In this document: positions 19,901 to 27,690 of the stretch, in pieces
Numbering within the stretch: position 1 is the stretch's first letter
Layout of the letters: every line of letters starts with the position of its first letter
DNA from: Flavivirga aquimarina
Lineage (GTDB): Bacteria > Bacteroidota > Bacteroidia > Flavobacteriales > Flavobacteriaceae
DNA length: 64,000 bases
Direction of reading: 5' to 3'
Assembly (NCBI RefSeq): GCF_030540835.1
Contig: NZ_JAUOEK010000184.1
Coordinates: 1 to 64,000 of the forward strand
The notes under the pieces: generated by a model
Told to the model about the DNA's origin: nothing
The model's database searches: none
What the model saw: only the letters and a program-made list of their open reading frames with translations
Made by a program: the position numbers and the translations under genes

Positions 19901-22900
19901 CACTTAACATAGAAAAAAACCATAACATTATAAAAACATATATCATTCAACTAAATAATAACAAAAAAACAATTTCTGTCCCTGTGAACAATGAAGATAT
20001 TGGAGGTTTTGTTATTAATTACAGTTTTGCAGCTTTCAATAGTTTTAAATCGGGTCTTTTAAATATTTCCGTTCCGTATCCAAAAACAAATTTAGATATT
20101 GAAACTACAACCTTTAGAGATAAGTTACAACCCGGAACAGACGAAACTTGGAGTTTTAAAATAAAAGGACCTCAAGGCGACAAGGTTAGTGCAGAATTAT
20201 TGGCAAGTATGTATGATGCATCATTAGATCAATTTAAGCCATACACCTGGTCTTTCTCTCCTATAAATAAGCCTATTTATTATTCTTATCATCGAAGTAA
20301 TGCCCATCAAAGTTTTGGTACACGTTATTTTAGTATTTACAATAACCGATACACTAGTGTACATTACACACAATATTATGATCAACTTAATTGGTTTGGA
20401 TTTAATATTAATGATAATTCATTAAGATTTAAAGGCTTATTAAGCGTATCCAAACCTAAAAATGTATCTGTTTCGGAAGAAGAATCGGTAGCTTTCATGA
20501 GCGCAAACGATAGTGCTAACCTAGATGAAGTTGTTGTAGTTGGTTATGGTAGTACAGAAAAAAAAGAAATAACAAGTAGCGTTACAAAGGTTAGTGAAGA
20601 AAGCATCAACCCGAATGAAAAACCAAACTTTGGTAATGTTAAAGTTCGTAAAAACCTACAAGAAACTGCTTTTTTCTTCCCACAGTTAACAACAGATACC
20701 GAAGGTAACGTTAGCTTTAGCTTTACAACCCCAGAAGCCTTAACTCAATGGAAACTACAATTATTGACGCATACAAAAACCTTAGAGAGCACCACTAAAA
20801 CCTTAACAACCGTTACTCAAAAAGAGCTCATGGTAATACCAAATGCGCCTCGCTTTTTACGTGAGGGGGATCACATCACAATTAGCAGTAAAATTGCAAA
20901 CCTTACCGAAAAACAATTATCCGGACAAGCTGTTTTAATTTTAACAGATGCTATTTCTGGAGAAGATATATCGACAAAATTAATTAGGAATCCCGATAAT
21001 TCTCTCCCTTTGGGAGAGATGGCGAAGCCAGAGAGGGATTTCACAATTCCTACTAAAGGCAATACCCAAGTATCATGGAACTTATCTATTCCAAATGATG
21101 TACAAGCCGTTCAATATAAAATAATTGCCAAATCAGGTACTTTTAGCGATGGCGAACAAAACGCATTGCCCGTTTTAAGTAACCGCATGCTGGTTACTGA
21201 AACACTACCTATGTGGGTTCGTAGTAATCAAACAAAAACGTTTACGTTAGATAAGCTTGTTTCGACTTACTTAGACTCCGCTCAACACAAGCCGCTCAGC
21301 AACCAATCTTCTACACTTAAACATCATAAGTTAACTCTGGAAATAACTTCCAATCCGGCATGGTACGCCATACAGGCACTTCCCTATTTAATGGAGTACC
21401 CTTATGAATGTAACGAACAAACATTTAGCCGTTATTATGCTAATGCTTTGGCAAGTTATATTGCAAATTCTAATCCTAAGATTCAAGAGGTCTTCAACCA
21501 ATGGAAATCTCAAGATGTCCTAATTTCTAATCTAGAAAAGAATGAGGAATTAAAATCTATCCTCATTCAGGAAACCCCTTGGTTACGAGATGCACAAAGT
21601 GAAACAGAACAGAAAAAACGCATTGCGCTACTTTTCGATCTAAATAAAATGACTAATGAGCTGCAATCTGCTATTAGAAAATTAAAAAATAATCAAATGA
21701 ATTCTGGAGCCTGGGCATGGTTTAAAGGTGGCTATGAAAACAGATACATCACACAACACATTATAACCGGCTTTGGTCACTTAAACAAACTCGGTGTCAC
21801 CCAGAGCCCTTCGACTCTGCTCAGGGCAGACGACGAGAAACCTCACGATCAAATGATCTCAAAAGCCATCGGTTATTTGGATTCTGAATTCGTAAATGAA
21901 TACAAAGACATTAAAAAATACAATGTTAAAGTAGATTTAAACAAAGATCATTTAAGCTATAAGCAATTACATTATTTGTATATGAGAAGCTTCTTCCCGT
22001 CCATTAAAAAGTCGAATGAAGTAGATAAGATCATGCAATATTACCAAACGCAAATTCAAAAATACTGGTTAAATCGTCCTCTATATGCTAAAGGCTTAAT
22101 GGCATTGATATCACATAGAAATGGCGATTCAAAAACCGCTGATAAAATTCTAAAATCTTTAAAAGAAACAAGTATAACTTCTGAAGAATTAGGTATGTAT
22201 TGGAAAGAAAACACCAATTCTTGGTTTTGGTATCAAGCTCCTCTTGAAACACAAGCACTTTTAATTGAAGCGTTCTCAGAAATTGAAAACGATACAGAAA
22301 CAATCGATAACCTAAAGATCTGGTTGCTTAAAAACAAACAAACAAATCGATGGAAAACAACCAAAGCAACCACAGATGCAATATACGCTTTGTTACTTCA
22401 AGGAAGTGATTGGCTAAGTGTTACCGATATGGTAAATGTTGTTTTAGGCGGACAAAAAATAACGCCTTTCAATCCCGATAACTATCGGGAAGAAAGTGTA
22501 AAAATAGAAGCCGGAACAGGATATTATAAAACATCTTGGAACGCTTCTGAAATTAAACCAGAAATGGGAGAAGTAAAACTTACCAAAAAAGGCAACGGTA
22601 TTGCTTGGGGAAGTCTTTACTGGCAATATTTTGAAGATTTAGATAAAATCACCTCGGCAGAAACACCTCTTAAACTAAAGAAAAAATTATTCCTAAAACA
22701 ACATACAGATACAGGTGAATCCATTTCCGAAATCACAAAAGACACACATTTAAAAGTTGGTGACCTAGTAAGAGTTCGTATAGAATTACGAAGCGATCGA
22801 GATATGGAATTCATTCACATGAAAGATATGAGAGCTTCAGGATTAGAACCTATAAATGTATTATCACAGTACAAATGGCAAGATGGTTTAGGATATTACG

Positions 22901-23085
22901 AAAGCACAAAAGATGCCTCTACTAATTTCTTTTTTGACTATTTACCAAAGGGTATTTATGTTTTTGAATATGACTTAAGAGTTAATAATGCAGGTAATAT
23001 GAGCAATGGAATTACGACCATACAAAGCATGTATGCTCCAGAATTTAGCAGCCATAGTGAAGGTACTCGCTTGTTAGTTAAATAG
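16909..23085 (+). CDS. Alpha-2-macroglobulin family protein, MG domains, CxEQ thioester, embedded TonB-box-like motif
   Basis: A 2058-residue exported protein with signal peptide (LLIIILFATFSNAQ). The MG2-type region is at about residues 590-680 (D-R-S-I-Y-R-P-G-Q-T-V-Y-F-K-A). The alpha-2-macroglobulin core starts around T-A-F-F-F-P-Q-L-T-T-D (about 1250). The complement-like helical domain contains P-Y-E-C-N-E-Q, so Cys1501 and Gln1504 keep the CxEQ thioester pattern. Such proteins are thought to trap foreign proteases in the periplasm or at the surface. Residues 1205-1232 hold L-D-E-V-V-V-V-G-Y-G-S-T-E-K-K, identical in style to the N-terminal motif of SusC-type receptors. Three short palindromic DNA repeats lie in frame inside the gene (see separate entries). 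No PbpC gene is nearby. Confidence 0.9.
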   Translation: MRNTLPLLIIILFATFSNAQNSKYENLWAKVGQFEAEGLAKSALKTVEDINKLAKKENNAPQVIKSMLLKSKYALTLEEDAQLKVINDFNDAIEKSAFPTKNVLESILANMYWQYFNRNGWKIYNRTKTTEKVDTSDFRTWDLQTLFNEIHIHYQNSLQNGLMLQLEPLSNYDDILDLEEGSKIYRPTLFDFLSHNALQFYKTDQTHITKPAYKFEIENPELLGKSDVFSKLKITSKDSTSLQLNALKIYQNLINFHLKDNAPFALADVNIRRLKFVNRHATFNDKDLILLNILKTEKDRLKAYEVSTLYDYEIAAIYNQQGANYKPKTNEGNQWKIKEALAICNNAISKFPKSDGAEKCTVLKQQIEQSTLQITTENFLPIQQNTRILVQYKNLDQLQFKIFKLTQSQLKKFKKTYRQDKQLAFIKKLNIYKDWNHTLRNEDDYQTHTTEILIPKLNNGNYLIYVSPKNDDKILAFSITQVTNLALVEIESPKYKTFQIIDRNNGTPIKNTAVELSYFKNNDKSLSTENYTTNSYGEIKIKKANIRYRNISVKVKHLGDLAYFGNYYVGQSYKREKEKDVYKAFVFTDRSIYRPGQTVYFKAIAIKAQKGTSEVLANKNVYATLYNSNSEEVKELELKTNEFGSVSGSFILPNNGLNGEYHIEFDSDLASIDLYTEHYFSVEEYKRPKFETTLNPVTETYKVNDSVTIKGNALAYAGSNITDAKVVYRVHRKVQYPRWYFWSHPSFYSKPQEITHGESVTNNKGEFEITFKAIPDQSVNKKGLPVFNYEVTVDVIDLNGETRSATSIVNVGYHALTMNMTIPSLIDKTKKNNAITIDSKNLNGEFVPAKGTVKIYKLDAPKRALRQRPWNAPDYQEFSQEVFENLFPYDAYNDEQNPNNWKKEELVFISSFNTDKTKKLNLGKIKKWESGTYSIVLESKDKFGQLVKDEIKTTLYSDKDKTVTDKQLFAITTNKSNYKVGENALITLGSAASNLSVTLNIEKNHNIIKTYIIQLNNNKKTISVPVNNEDIGGFVINYSFAAFNSFKSGLLNISVPYPKTNLDIETTTFRDKLQPGTDETWSFKIKGPQGDKVSAELLASMYDASLDQFKPYTWSFSPINKPIYYSYHRSNAHQSFGTRYFSIYNNRYTSVHYTQYYDQLNWFGFNINDNSLRFKGLLSVSKPKNVSVSEEESVAFMSANDSANLDEVVVVGYGSTEKKEITSSVTKVSEESINPNEKPNFGNVKVRKNLQETAFFFPQLTTDTEGNVSFSFTTPEALTQWKLQLLTHTKTLESTTKTLTTVTQKELMVIPNAPRFLREGDHITISSKIANLTEKQLSGQAVLILTDAISGEDISTKLIRNPDNSLPLGEMAKPERDFTIPTKGNTQVSWNLSIPNDVQAVQYKIIAKSGTFSDGEQNALPVLSNRMLVTETLPMWVRSNQTKTFTLDKLVSTYLDSAQHKPLSNQSSTLKHHKLTLEITSNPAWYAIQALPYLMEYPYECNEQTFSRYYANALASYIANSNPKIQEVFNQWKSQDVLISNLEKNEELKSILIQETPWLRDAQSETEQKKRIALLFDLNKMTNELQSAIRKLKNNQMNSGAWAWFKGGYENRYITQHIITGFGHLNKLGVTQSPSTLLRADDEKPHDQMISKAIGYLDSEFVNEYKDIKKYNVKVDLNKDHLSYKQLHYLYMRSFFPSIKKSNEVDKIMQYYQTQIQKYWLNRPLYAKGLMALISHRNGDSKTADKILKSLKETSITSEELGMYWKENTNSWFWYQAPLETQALLIEAFSEIENDTETIDNLKIWLLKNKQTNRWKTTKATTDAIYALLLQGSDWLSVTDMVNVVLGGQKITPFNPDNYREESVKIEAGTGYYKTSWNASEIKPEMGEVKLTKKGNGIAWGSLYWQYFEDLDKITSAETPLKLKKKLFLKQHTDTGESISEITKDTHLKVGDLVRVRIELRSDRDMEFIHMKDMRASGLEPINVLSQYKWQDGLGYYESTKDASTNFFFDYLPKGIYVFEYDLRVNNAGNMSNGITTIQSMYAPEFSSHSEGTRLLVK
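21000..21045. repeat. In-gene palindromic repeat (CTCCCTTTGGGAG type)
   Basis: Bases 21002-21014 form the near-palindrome CTCCCTTTGGGAG, followed by GAGATGGCGAAGCCAGAGAGGG. The stretch encodes S-L-P-L-G-E-M-A-K-P-E-R, which looks foreign to the alpha-2-macroglobulin domain on either side. No frameshift results. Confidence 0.6.
21805..21830. repeat. In-gene palindromic repeat (CCCTTCGACT...GCTCAGGG type)
   Basis: CCCTTCGACTCTGCTCAGGG at 21807-21826 belongs to the same family as the intergenic TTCGACTGCGCTCA copies at 30103-30164, 33012-33089 and 59029. It is read as S-P-S-T-L-L-R-A inside the alpha-2-macroglobulin. Confidence 0.65.
22474..22489. repeat. In-gene palindromic repeat (CCCGATAGCTATCGGG type)
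   Basis: CCCGATAACTATCGGG differs by one base from the perfect palindrome CCCGATAGCTATCGGG in the intergenic elements at 27573 and 49556. Translated here as P-D-N-Y-R-E within the alpha-2-macroglobulin. Confidence 0.65.
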
Positions 23086-23163
23086 TACTCTTTTGATAAA
23101 CCTGAAAGTAGATTAATTTTTAATTTACTATATTTCAGTCTATTAACTAATAAATACATCTTT

Positions 23164-23535
23164 ATGAATTCAAAAGTTTTTATGATCGTTAGAATACTTC
23201 TTGGGCTTTTTGTTTTGTTTTTTGGACTTAACAAATTCTTCCATTTTATGGCCATGGAAGAGATGTCTACTGAAGCTGGAGCCTATTTTGGAGCACTATC
23301 TTCTGCTAAAGTAATTACTCTAGTAGCTGTTATAGAAATTGTTGCGGGATTGGCATTAATCTTTAACAAATTTGGAGCTTTATTAGCACTTATTTTAATG
23401 AGTATTTCAGTCAACGCTGTATTATTTCATGCTACATTAGAACCAGGTAGTATAGCTGGCGCTTTAATTTTACTAGTCTTAAATATTATTGTTTTATATG
23501 GTTATAAAGACAAATATTCAGACTTATTGAATTAA
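23164..23535 (+). CDS. DoxX-like small integral membrane protein
   Basis: The 123-residue protein is almost entirely hydrophobic with four predicted membrane helices. It has the DoxX-type pattern: R-I-L-L-G-L-F-V-L-F-F-G-L-N-K-F at the first helix, A-V-I-E-I-V-A-G-L-A-L-I in the second or third. DoxX family members have been linked to respiratory or redox functions, but the activity of this branch is unknown. It is followed by a long-loop hairpin with a T-run. Confidence 0.75.
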   Translation: MNSKVFMIVRILLGLFVLFFGLNKFFHFMAMEEMSTEAGAYFGALSSAKVITLVAVIEIVAGLALIFNKFGALLALILMSISVNAVLFHATLEPGSIAGALILLVLNIIVLYGYKDKYSDLLN

Positions 23536-23556
23536 ATAATTAATAAATCATTCTCG

Positions 23557-23633
23557 GGTCTGAAAAGTCTTGTAAATTGCTTATTAAAGGTTAATCAATT
23601 ATGACCTATAGATTTCTTTTCAGACCTTTTTTA
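23557..23633 (+). terminator. Long-loop terminator-like hairpin
   Basis: GGTCTGAAAAG (23557-23567) pairs perfectly with CTTTTCAGACC (23616-23626). A T-rich tract follows. The 48-base loop contains a smaller AATTG/CAATT stem. Probably the 3' terminator of the DoxX-like gene. Confidence 0.6.
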
Positions 23634-23639
23634 TTTTCT

Positions 23640-23647
23640 TAAATTTG
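23640..23647 (+). promoter_or_regulatory. -7 promoter element TAAATTTG
   Basis: TAAATTTG matches the Bacteroidota -7 consensus TAnnTTTG and lies 15-27 bases before the two candidate TTG starts of the lipoprotein gene. No clear TTG -33 element is seen. Confidence 0.55.
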
Positions 23648-23661
23648 CACAAATTTATTAT

Positions 23662-24180
23662 TTGTTTAGACCTTTGGAAAAGCAAAAATTAAATATCCCC
23701 AAAACTACAATTGTATGTCTCTTTTTTACCATGCTGTTGAGCTGTGCTGTAAAACAAAGTCTGGCAAAAAATACAGACAAAATTGAAAAAAATCCTCAAA
23801 TCATTTTTCTAAACTATGCTATTGAAAAAACTCCGGATGGAAATAGAATAGTTCGTTTTATAAGCAAAAAAATAGTAGAAGGGAGACTAAAAAACCATAA
23901 TAAAAACTCTAAAGAAGCGTATATTTCTGGTGATTTAATCTGCTATCAGCTCGATAAAAAATCAAAAAAAATATACAGTACTATCATAAAAAACCCACTT
24001 ACCAAAACTATTGAGTTTGTAGATGAGTCCAAATCGTTTCAAATGAAAAAAATGGATTTGGATAGTGCCCAATTTTCCTTAAGGCTACAACTTAAACCTA
24101 ATACAAAATATATTAGCATACACAGTATTAATGATCCTAAAAAAAAGTCAAAGTCCCTCATTAAAACCAAACTTAACTAA
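23662..24180 (+). CDS. Small hypothetical lipoprotein
   Basis: The 172-residue product has a hydrophobic N-terminus with a lipobox (M-L-L-S-C). There is no ATG before it: TTG at 23662 or TTG at 23674 must be used, and the -7 box at 23640 fits either. The body is Lys-rich and beta-like, with no motif I recognise. It ends four bases before the M64 peptidase gene, so the two are probably one operon and may work together at the envelope. Confidence 0.6.
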   Translation: MFRPLEKQKLNIPKTTIVCLFFTMLLSCAVKQSLAKNTDKIEKNPQIIFLNYAIEKTPDGNRIVRFISKKIVEGRLKNHNKNSKEAYISGDLICYQLDKKSKKIYSTIIKNPLTKTIEFVDESKSFQMKKMDLDSAQFSLRLQLKPNTKYISIHSINDPKKKSKSLIKTKLN

Positions 24181-24183
24181 CCT

Positions 24184-25593
24184 ATGAGGTATTTTTTAAT
24201 TTACATAGTAGTTTTTTTTAATATCAATATCATATCTGCACAGGTTTTCGATATGGAAACCATAAAATATTCTGGTGATAATGACAAAAGAATAAATCTC
24301 ATTATTTTAAGTGAAGGCTATCAAAGCACTGAATTGACTGATTTTATTACAGATGCTACTAATTTTTCAAACGATATGTTCAGTCAATCGCCTTTTTCAG
24401 AATATGCCGATTATTTCAACGTATATGCTATAAAAGTGCCATCTAATGAAAGTGGCGCAGACCATCCCGGCACTGCTACTGATGAGGATGGAACACCTGT
24501 TGTTTTTGTTGACACCTATTTTAATGCTACCTTTGATGCTTTTAATACTCATAGACTCCCATATTATGGTATAGATTATGCAGATGCTGCCCCAACTGTA
24601 TCAAAAATACGTTCTGTTTTAGCCGATAATTTCCCAACTTACGATCAGGCTTTAATTTTAATTAACACACCTACATATGGAGGTAGTGGAGGTGAATTTC
24701 CAATAGCTTCAACTTTAGCAACCGATATTGCTATTCATGAACTAGGACATTCTTTATTTAATTTAAAAGATGAATACCCGCTTCCCGACATATATTATGC
24801 TGAAGCCATCAATATGACACAAGAGACTGACCCTAATCTAGTAAAATGGAAAAATTGGATGGGGGATAATGGCATTGGTATTTATGTTCATGGTTCATCT
24901 GGGGTTCAACCAAATTGGTATAAACCACAGAGCGGAAATAAATGCAAGATGGAAAAATTGGATACCCATTTTTGTTCAGTTTGCAAGGAAGGTATAATCG
25001 AAAAAATACATGATTTAACTTCACCTATTGATTCTTACACCCCAGTTTCAAATACGATTTCAAGCCCAAGTTTCCCTCTTGATTTTAATTTGAACCTAAT
25101 TAAGCCTAACCCCAACACACTTGAAAGTTCATGGTCACTTAACGCTGTTAATTTTGCCACAAATGTTGATGATGTAAGTATTTTAGAAACCGATTTAAAT
25201 GTAGGATCCAATGATTTAACTGTTGTAATAACAGATAACACAACGCTTTTAAAAGTCACGAATCACGAATCCATTCACGTATATACAGTTACCTGGACAA
25301 TTAACCATTCTTCTCTGGGAGTTGAAGATATTGAAAGTAACGTCAATAATTTAGTCATTACCATGTATCCAAATCCTGCGAATACCACGGCTAATTTTAA
25401 AGTTGAAAGTAATAATGATACCCGCTTAAAAGTTGATATTATTAGTTTAGATGGCAAAAGCGTTAAAACAGTACCATTATCAAACTATGAAACCCAACAG
25501 GTAGATATTAGTAATTTAAACACAGGTATCTACATAGCAAATGTTTATACAAATAATATACTGGTCGCTAGTAAAAAATTGGTAAAACAATAA
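24184..25593 (+). CDS. M64-family (IgA peptidase-like) metallopeptidase with type IX sorting domain
   Basis: The 469-residue secreted zinc peptidase has a signal peptide (IYIVVFFNINIISAQ). The N-terminal part has the M64 pattern I-N-L-I-I-L-S-E-G-Y, then A-D-H-P-G-T-A. The metal site is H-E-L-G-H-S-L-F-N-L-K-D-E-Y (about residues 193-206), which gives HExxH plus a downstream D-E-Y. A cysteine pair (KCKMEKLDTHFCSVCKEG) follows. The last 75 residues are a type IX secretion C-terminal domain: M-Y-P-N-P-A-N, then V-D-I-I-S-L-D-G-K and L-N-T-G-I-Y-I-A-N-V. The protein should be exported across the outer membrane and anchored or released. Confidence 0.88.
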   Translation: MRYFLIYIVVFFNINIISAQVFDMETIKYSGDNDKRINLIILSEGYQSTELTDFITDATNFSNDMFSQSPFSEYADYFNVYAIKVPSNESGADHPGTATDEDGTPVVFVDTYFNATFDAFNTHRLPYYGIDYADAAPTVSKIRSVLADNFPTYDQALILINTPTYGGSGGEFPIASTLATDIAIHELGHSLFNLKDEYPLPDIYYAEAINMTQETDPNLVKWKNWMGDNGIGIYVHGSSGVQPNWYKPQSGNKCKMEKLDTHFCSVCKEGIIEKIHDLTSPIDSYTPVSNTISSPSFPLDFNLNLIKPNPNTLESSWSLNAVNFATNVDDVSILETDLNVGSNDLTVVITDNTTLLKVTNHESIHVYTVTWTINHSSLGVEDIESNVNNLVITMYPNPANTTANFKVESNNDTRLKVDIISLDGKSVKTVPLSNYETQQVDISNLNTGIYIANVYTNNILVASKKLVKQ

Positions 25594-25594
25594 G

Positions 25595-26122
25595 TTATTG
25601 TTTAGGAGGATATGCTATAAGTATCTTTTCTACAATCTTATTAAATTGTACTTCTCGTTGTTCTGGTGTGGCATTAGGATTAAAACTAGATTCACTTACC
25701 GCCTGCCAAAATAATTGTTTTTTATTTTCATCAACAAAATCGATGGTTATTTGACGATTCATATTTGCCTGTCCTACTGGTATACCTATAGAAATTCCAC
25801 CACCAGCATTACGTCCGCCGCCACCCAAACCAACACCAACCGTGTTACGTTGAGCCTCTTGATACTCACTACTTTTTATATCGATAAAAAAATCTGGAGT
25901 ATCAGAAAAACTAAACCCTTTTGCTGTCATTTTTGCGTCTATAGCATTTAACAGACGTTTCGTATCTAATTCACTTAACCCTGTATTCATATCACTATAA
26001 TAATTATAGGTTTTATAAGAACTAAATTGAGTGGTTCTATCATAATCATAATTAACACGAATAGGTGCACATCCTAAAATAAGTAAAGCGAGTAAAATGA
26101 TTTTTAAAAATTTCATAGCCAT
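25595..26122 (-). CDS. DUF4136-domain lipoprotein
   Basis: The 175-residue product has a lipobox (L-I-L-G-C-A). The DUF4136 pattern is clear: V-N-Y-D-Y-D-R-T-T-Q-F-S-S-Y-K-T-Y-N-Y-Y after the cysteine, D-F-F-I-D-I-K-S in the middle with a Gly-rich loop (GVGLGGGGRNAGGG), and I-D-F-V-D-E-N-K-K-Q-L-F-W-Q-A near the end. Function unknown; such proteins are envelope lipoproteins common in Bacteroidota. It is convergent with the M64 gene, with one base between the stops. Confidence 0.85.
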   Translation of the reverse strand: MAMKFLKIILLALLILGCAPIRVNYDYDRTTQFSSYKTYNYYSDMNTGLSELDTKRLLNAIDAKMTAKGFSFSDTPDFFIDIKSSEYQEAQRNTVGVGLGGGGRNAGGGISIGIPVGQANMNRQITIDFVDENKKQLFWQAVSESSFNPNATPEQREVQFNKIVEKILIAYPPKQ

Positions 26123-26335
26123 ATTTTTAAATTTGATGAAATCTTAATTTCTATCAAGTAAGTTTAACGACTCAATTATAAAATTGAAGTTTTACTAAGT
26201 TAATCAAAAACTATTCCATGGATTAAAGTTAGAAGTTTTTTGAACTTGAATTCAATATCCCAACATTTGATTTCTAATATTATTTATCATGATATCCTAT
26301 TCTAAAAGCATCTTTTTAATTTATGTCCTTTTTAA

Positions 26336-26542
26336 TAATTACCAAAAATCAATTTAGAAGGTATTAAAAATGGGTTAGAAACTGCCGGAAATAAAGATGT
26401 AACGATTAAGGAATTAGAAGGGTTAAATCATTTGTTTCAAACTGCTAAAACAGGAAGTATGCATGAATACAGTAAAATTGAAGAAACTTTTTCTCCTATG
26501 GCTTTAAAAATTATAAAAGATTAGATTTTAGAACGGTTTTAA
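26336..26542 (+). pseudogene. Remnant of an alpha/beta-hydrolase gene (C-terminal fragment)
   Basis: A plus-strand frame without a start reads N-L-E-G-I-K-N-G-L-E-T-A-G-N-K-D-V-T-I-K, then E-L-E-G-L-N-H-L-F-Q-T-A-K-T-G, then Y-S-K-I-E-E-T-F-S-P. This is the last 60-70 residues of a dienelactone-hydrolase/acyl-hydrolase type family, including the catalytic His of G-L-N-H-L-F-Q. The frame stops at TAG (26522-26524), where the family normally has Trp (K-D-W-I-L-E-R), and continues to a natural TAA at 26540-26542 next to the obg stop. Stops lie just upstream at 26333, and the N-terminal part is gone. Confidence 0.8.
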
Positions 26543-27541
26543 TCAATCGTTCAACATTTTCCACAAAGTATCCTTTAACTCAGTAATACCCTGTTGAGCT
26601 ACGGATGAAATAAATAAATAAGGAATAGGAAGTTCGTTATCTAGTACTCCTTTAAGTTCTGCTTTCAATTCATTATCAAGCATATCACTTTTCGATATGG
26701 CTATCATACGATCTTTGTCTAGCATTTCGGGATTATAGCGACGAAGTTCATCCAAAAGGATATCATACTGTTTTCTAATATCGTCCGCATCTGCAGGTAT
26801 TAAAAACAGTAAAATTGAATTACGCTCTATATGGCGTAAAAAGTAATGCCCTAAACCTTTTCCCTCGGCAGCACCTTCAATAATTCCGGGAATATCGGCC
26901 ATAACAAAAGTTTGAAAATCACGATACTCTACAATCCCTAAATTAGGCTTTAACGTAGTAAATTCGTAATCAGCAATTTTTGGTTTAGCTGATGTAATAA
27001 CTGATAGCAACGTAGATTTACCTGCATTTGGAAAACCTACTAATCCAACATCCGCTAACACTTTCAATTCCAGTGTAATATATTTTTCTTCCAACGGAAG
27101 ACCTGGTTGTGCATATCTTGGAGTTTGATTCGTTGACGACTTAAAATGCCAATTACCTAATCCTCCTTTACCACCTTCTGCAAGAATTTTTTCTTCACCA
27201 TCTTCGGTAATCTCTAAAATAACAGCATTGGTTTCAGTATCTCTAATAATCGTACCTAAAGGCACGTCTAAATACACATCTTCCCCATCAGCTCCAGTAC
27301 TCCGACTCTTACTGCCATGTTCACCATGACCAGCTCGAATATGTTTTTTGAATTTTAAATGAAAAAGTGTCCACAAATTAGAATTCCCCCTAAGAATAAC
27401 ATGACCTCCGCGTCCACCATCACCACCATCTGGCCCTCCTTTAGTAATATACTTTTCTCGATGTAAGTGCACAGATCCCTTACCCCCGTTACCAGAAGCC
27501 ACATACATTTTTACATAATCAACAAAATTTCCTTCGGTCAT
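26543..27541 (-). CDS. obg: GTPase Obg/CgtA
   Basis: A ribosome-assembly GTPase of 332 residues. The glycine-rich Obg fold is at residues 1-155 ([22 protein letters not shown]). The G domain has G1 [10 protein letters not shown]2-region [10 protein letters not shown]3 D-I-P-G-I-I-E-G-A, a G4 variant I-S-K-S-D (in place of N-K-x-D) and G5 S-S-V-A. There is no C-terminal OCT domain, as is usual in this phylum. A 54-base palindromic repeat begins 8 bases upstream of the start. Confidence 0.93.
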   Translation of the reverse strand: MTEGNFVDYVKMYVASGNGGKGSVHLHREKYITKGGPDGGDGGRGGHVILRGNSNLWTLFHLKFKKHIRAGHGEHGSKSRSTGADGEDVYLDVPLGTIIRDTETNAVILEITEDGEEKILAEGGKGGLGNWHFKSSTNQTPRYAQPGLPLEEKYITLELKVLADVGLVGFPNAGKSTLLSVITSAKPKIADYEFTTLKPNLGIVEYRDFQTFVMADIPGIIEGAAEGKGLGHYFLRHIERNSILLFLIPADADDIRKQYDILLDELRRYNPEMLDKDRMIAISKSDMLDNELKAELKGVLDNELPIPYLFISSVAQQGITELKDTLWKMLND

Positions 27542-27548
27542 AATTTAT

Positions 27549-27602
27549 GTCATTCCGCAAATCCCGATAACTCCCGATAGCTATCGGGACGGGAGGGAAT
27601 CT
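27549..27602 (-). repeat. 54-bp palindromic intergenic repeat, copy 1
   Basis: The element reads GTCATTCC ... GGGAATCT and contains the perfect palindrome CCCGATAGCTATCGGG at 27573-27588. It matches the reverse complement of 49542-49596 over nearly its whole length with a handful of mismatches. It lies between obg and the hpt-adk fusion, in the leader of obg. Confidence 0.85.
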
Positions 27603-27690
27603 TTTTAATTGAAGTCCTATTTTCCAAAAACCATATCCCTTCATTAGGTAGAATGGTACAACTCTGGATAATGAGATTCCTATATGTAAT

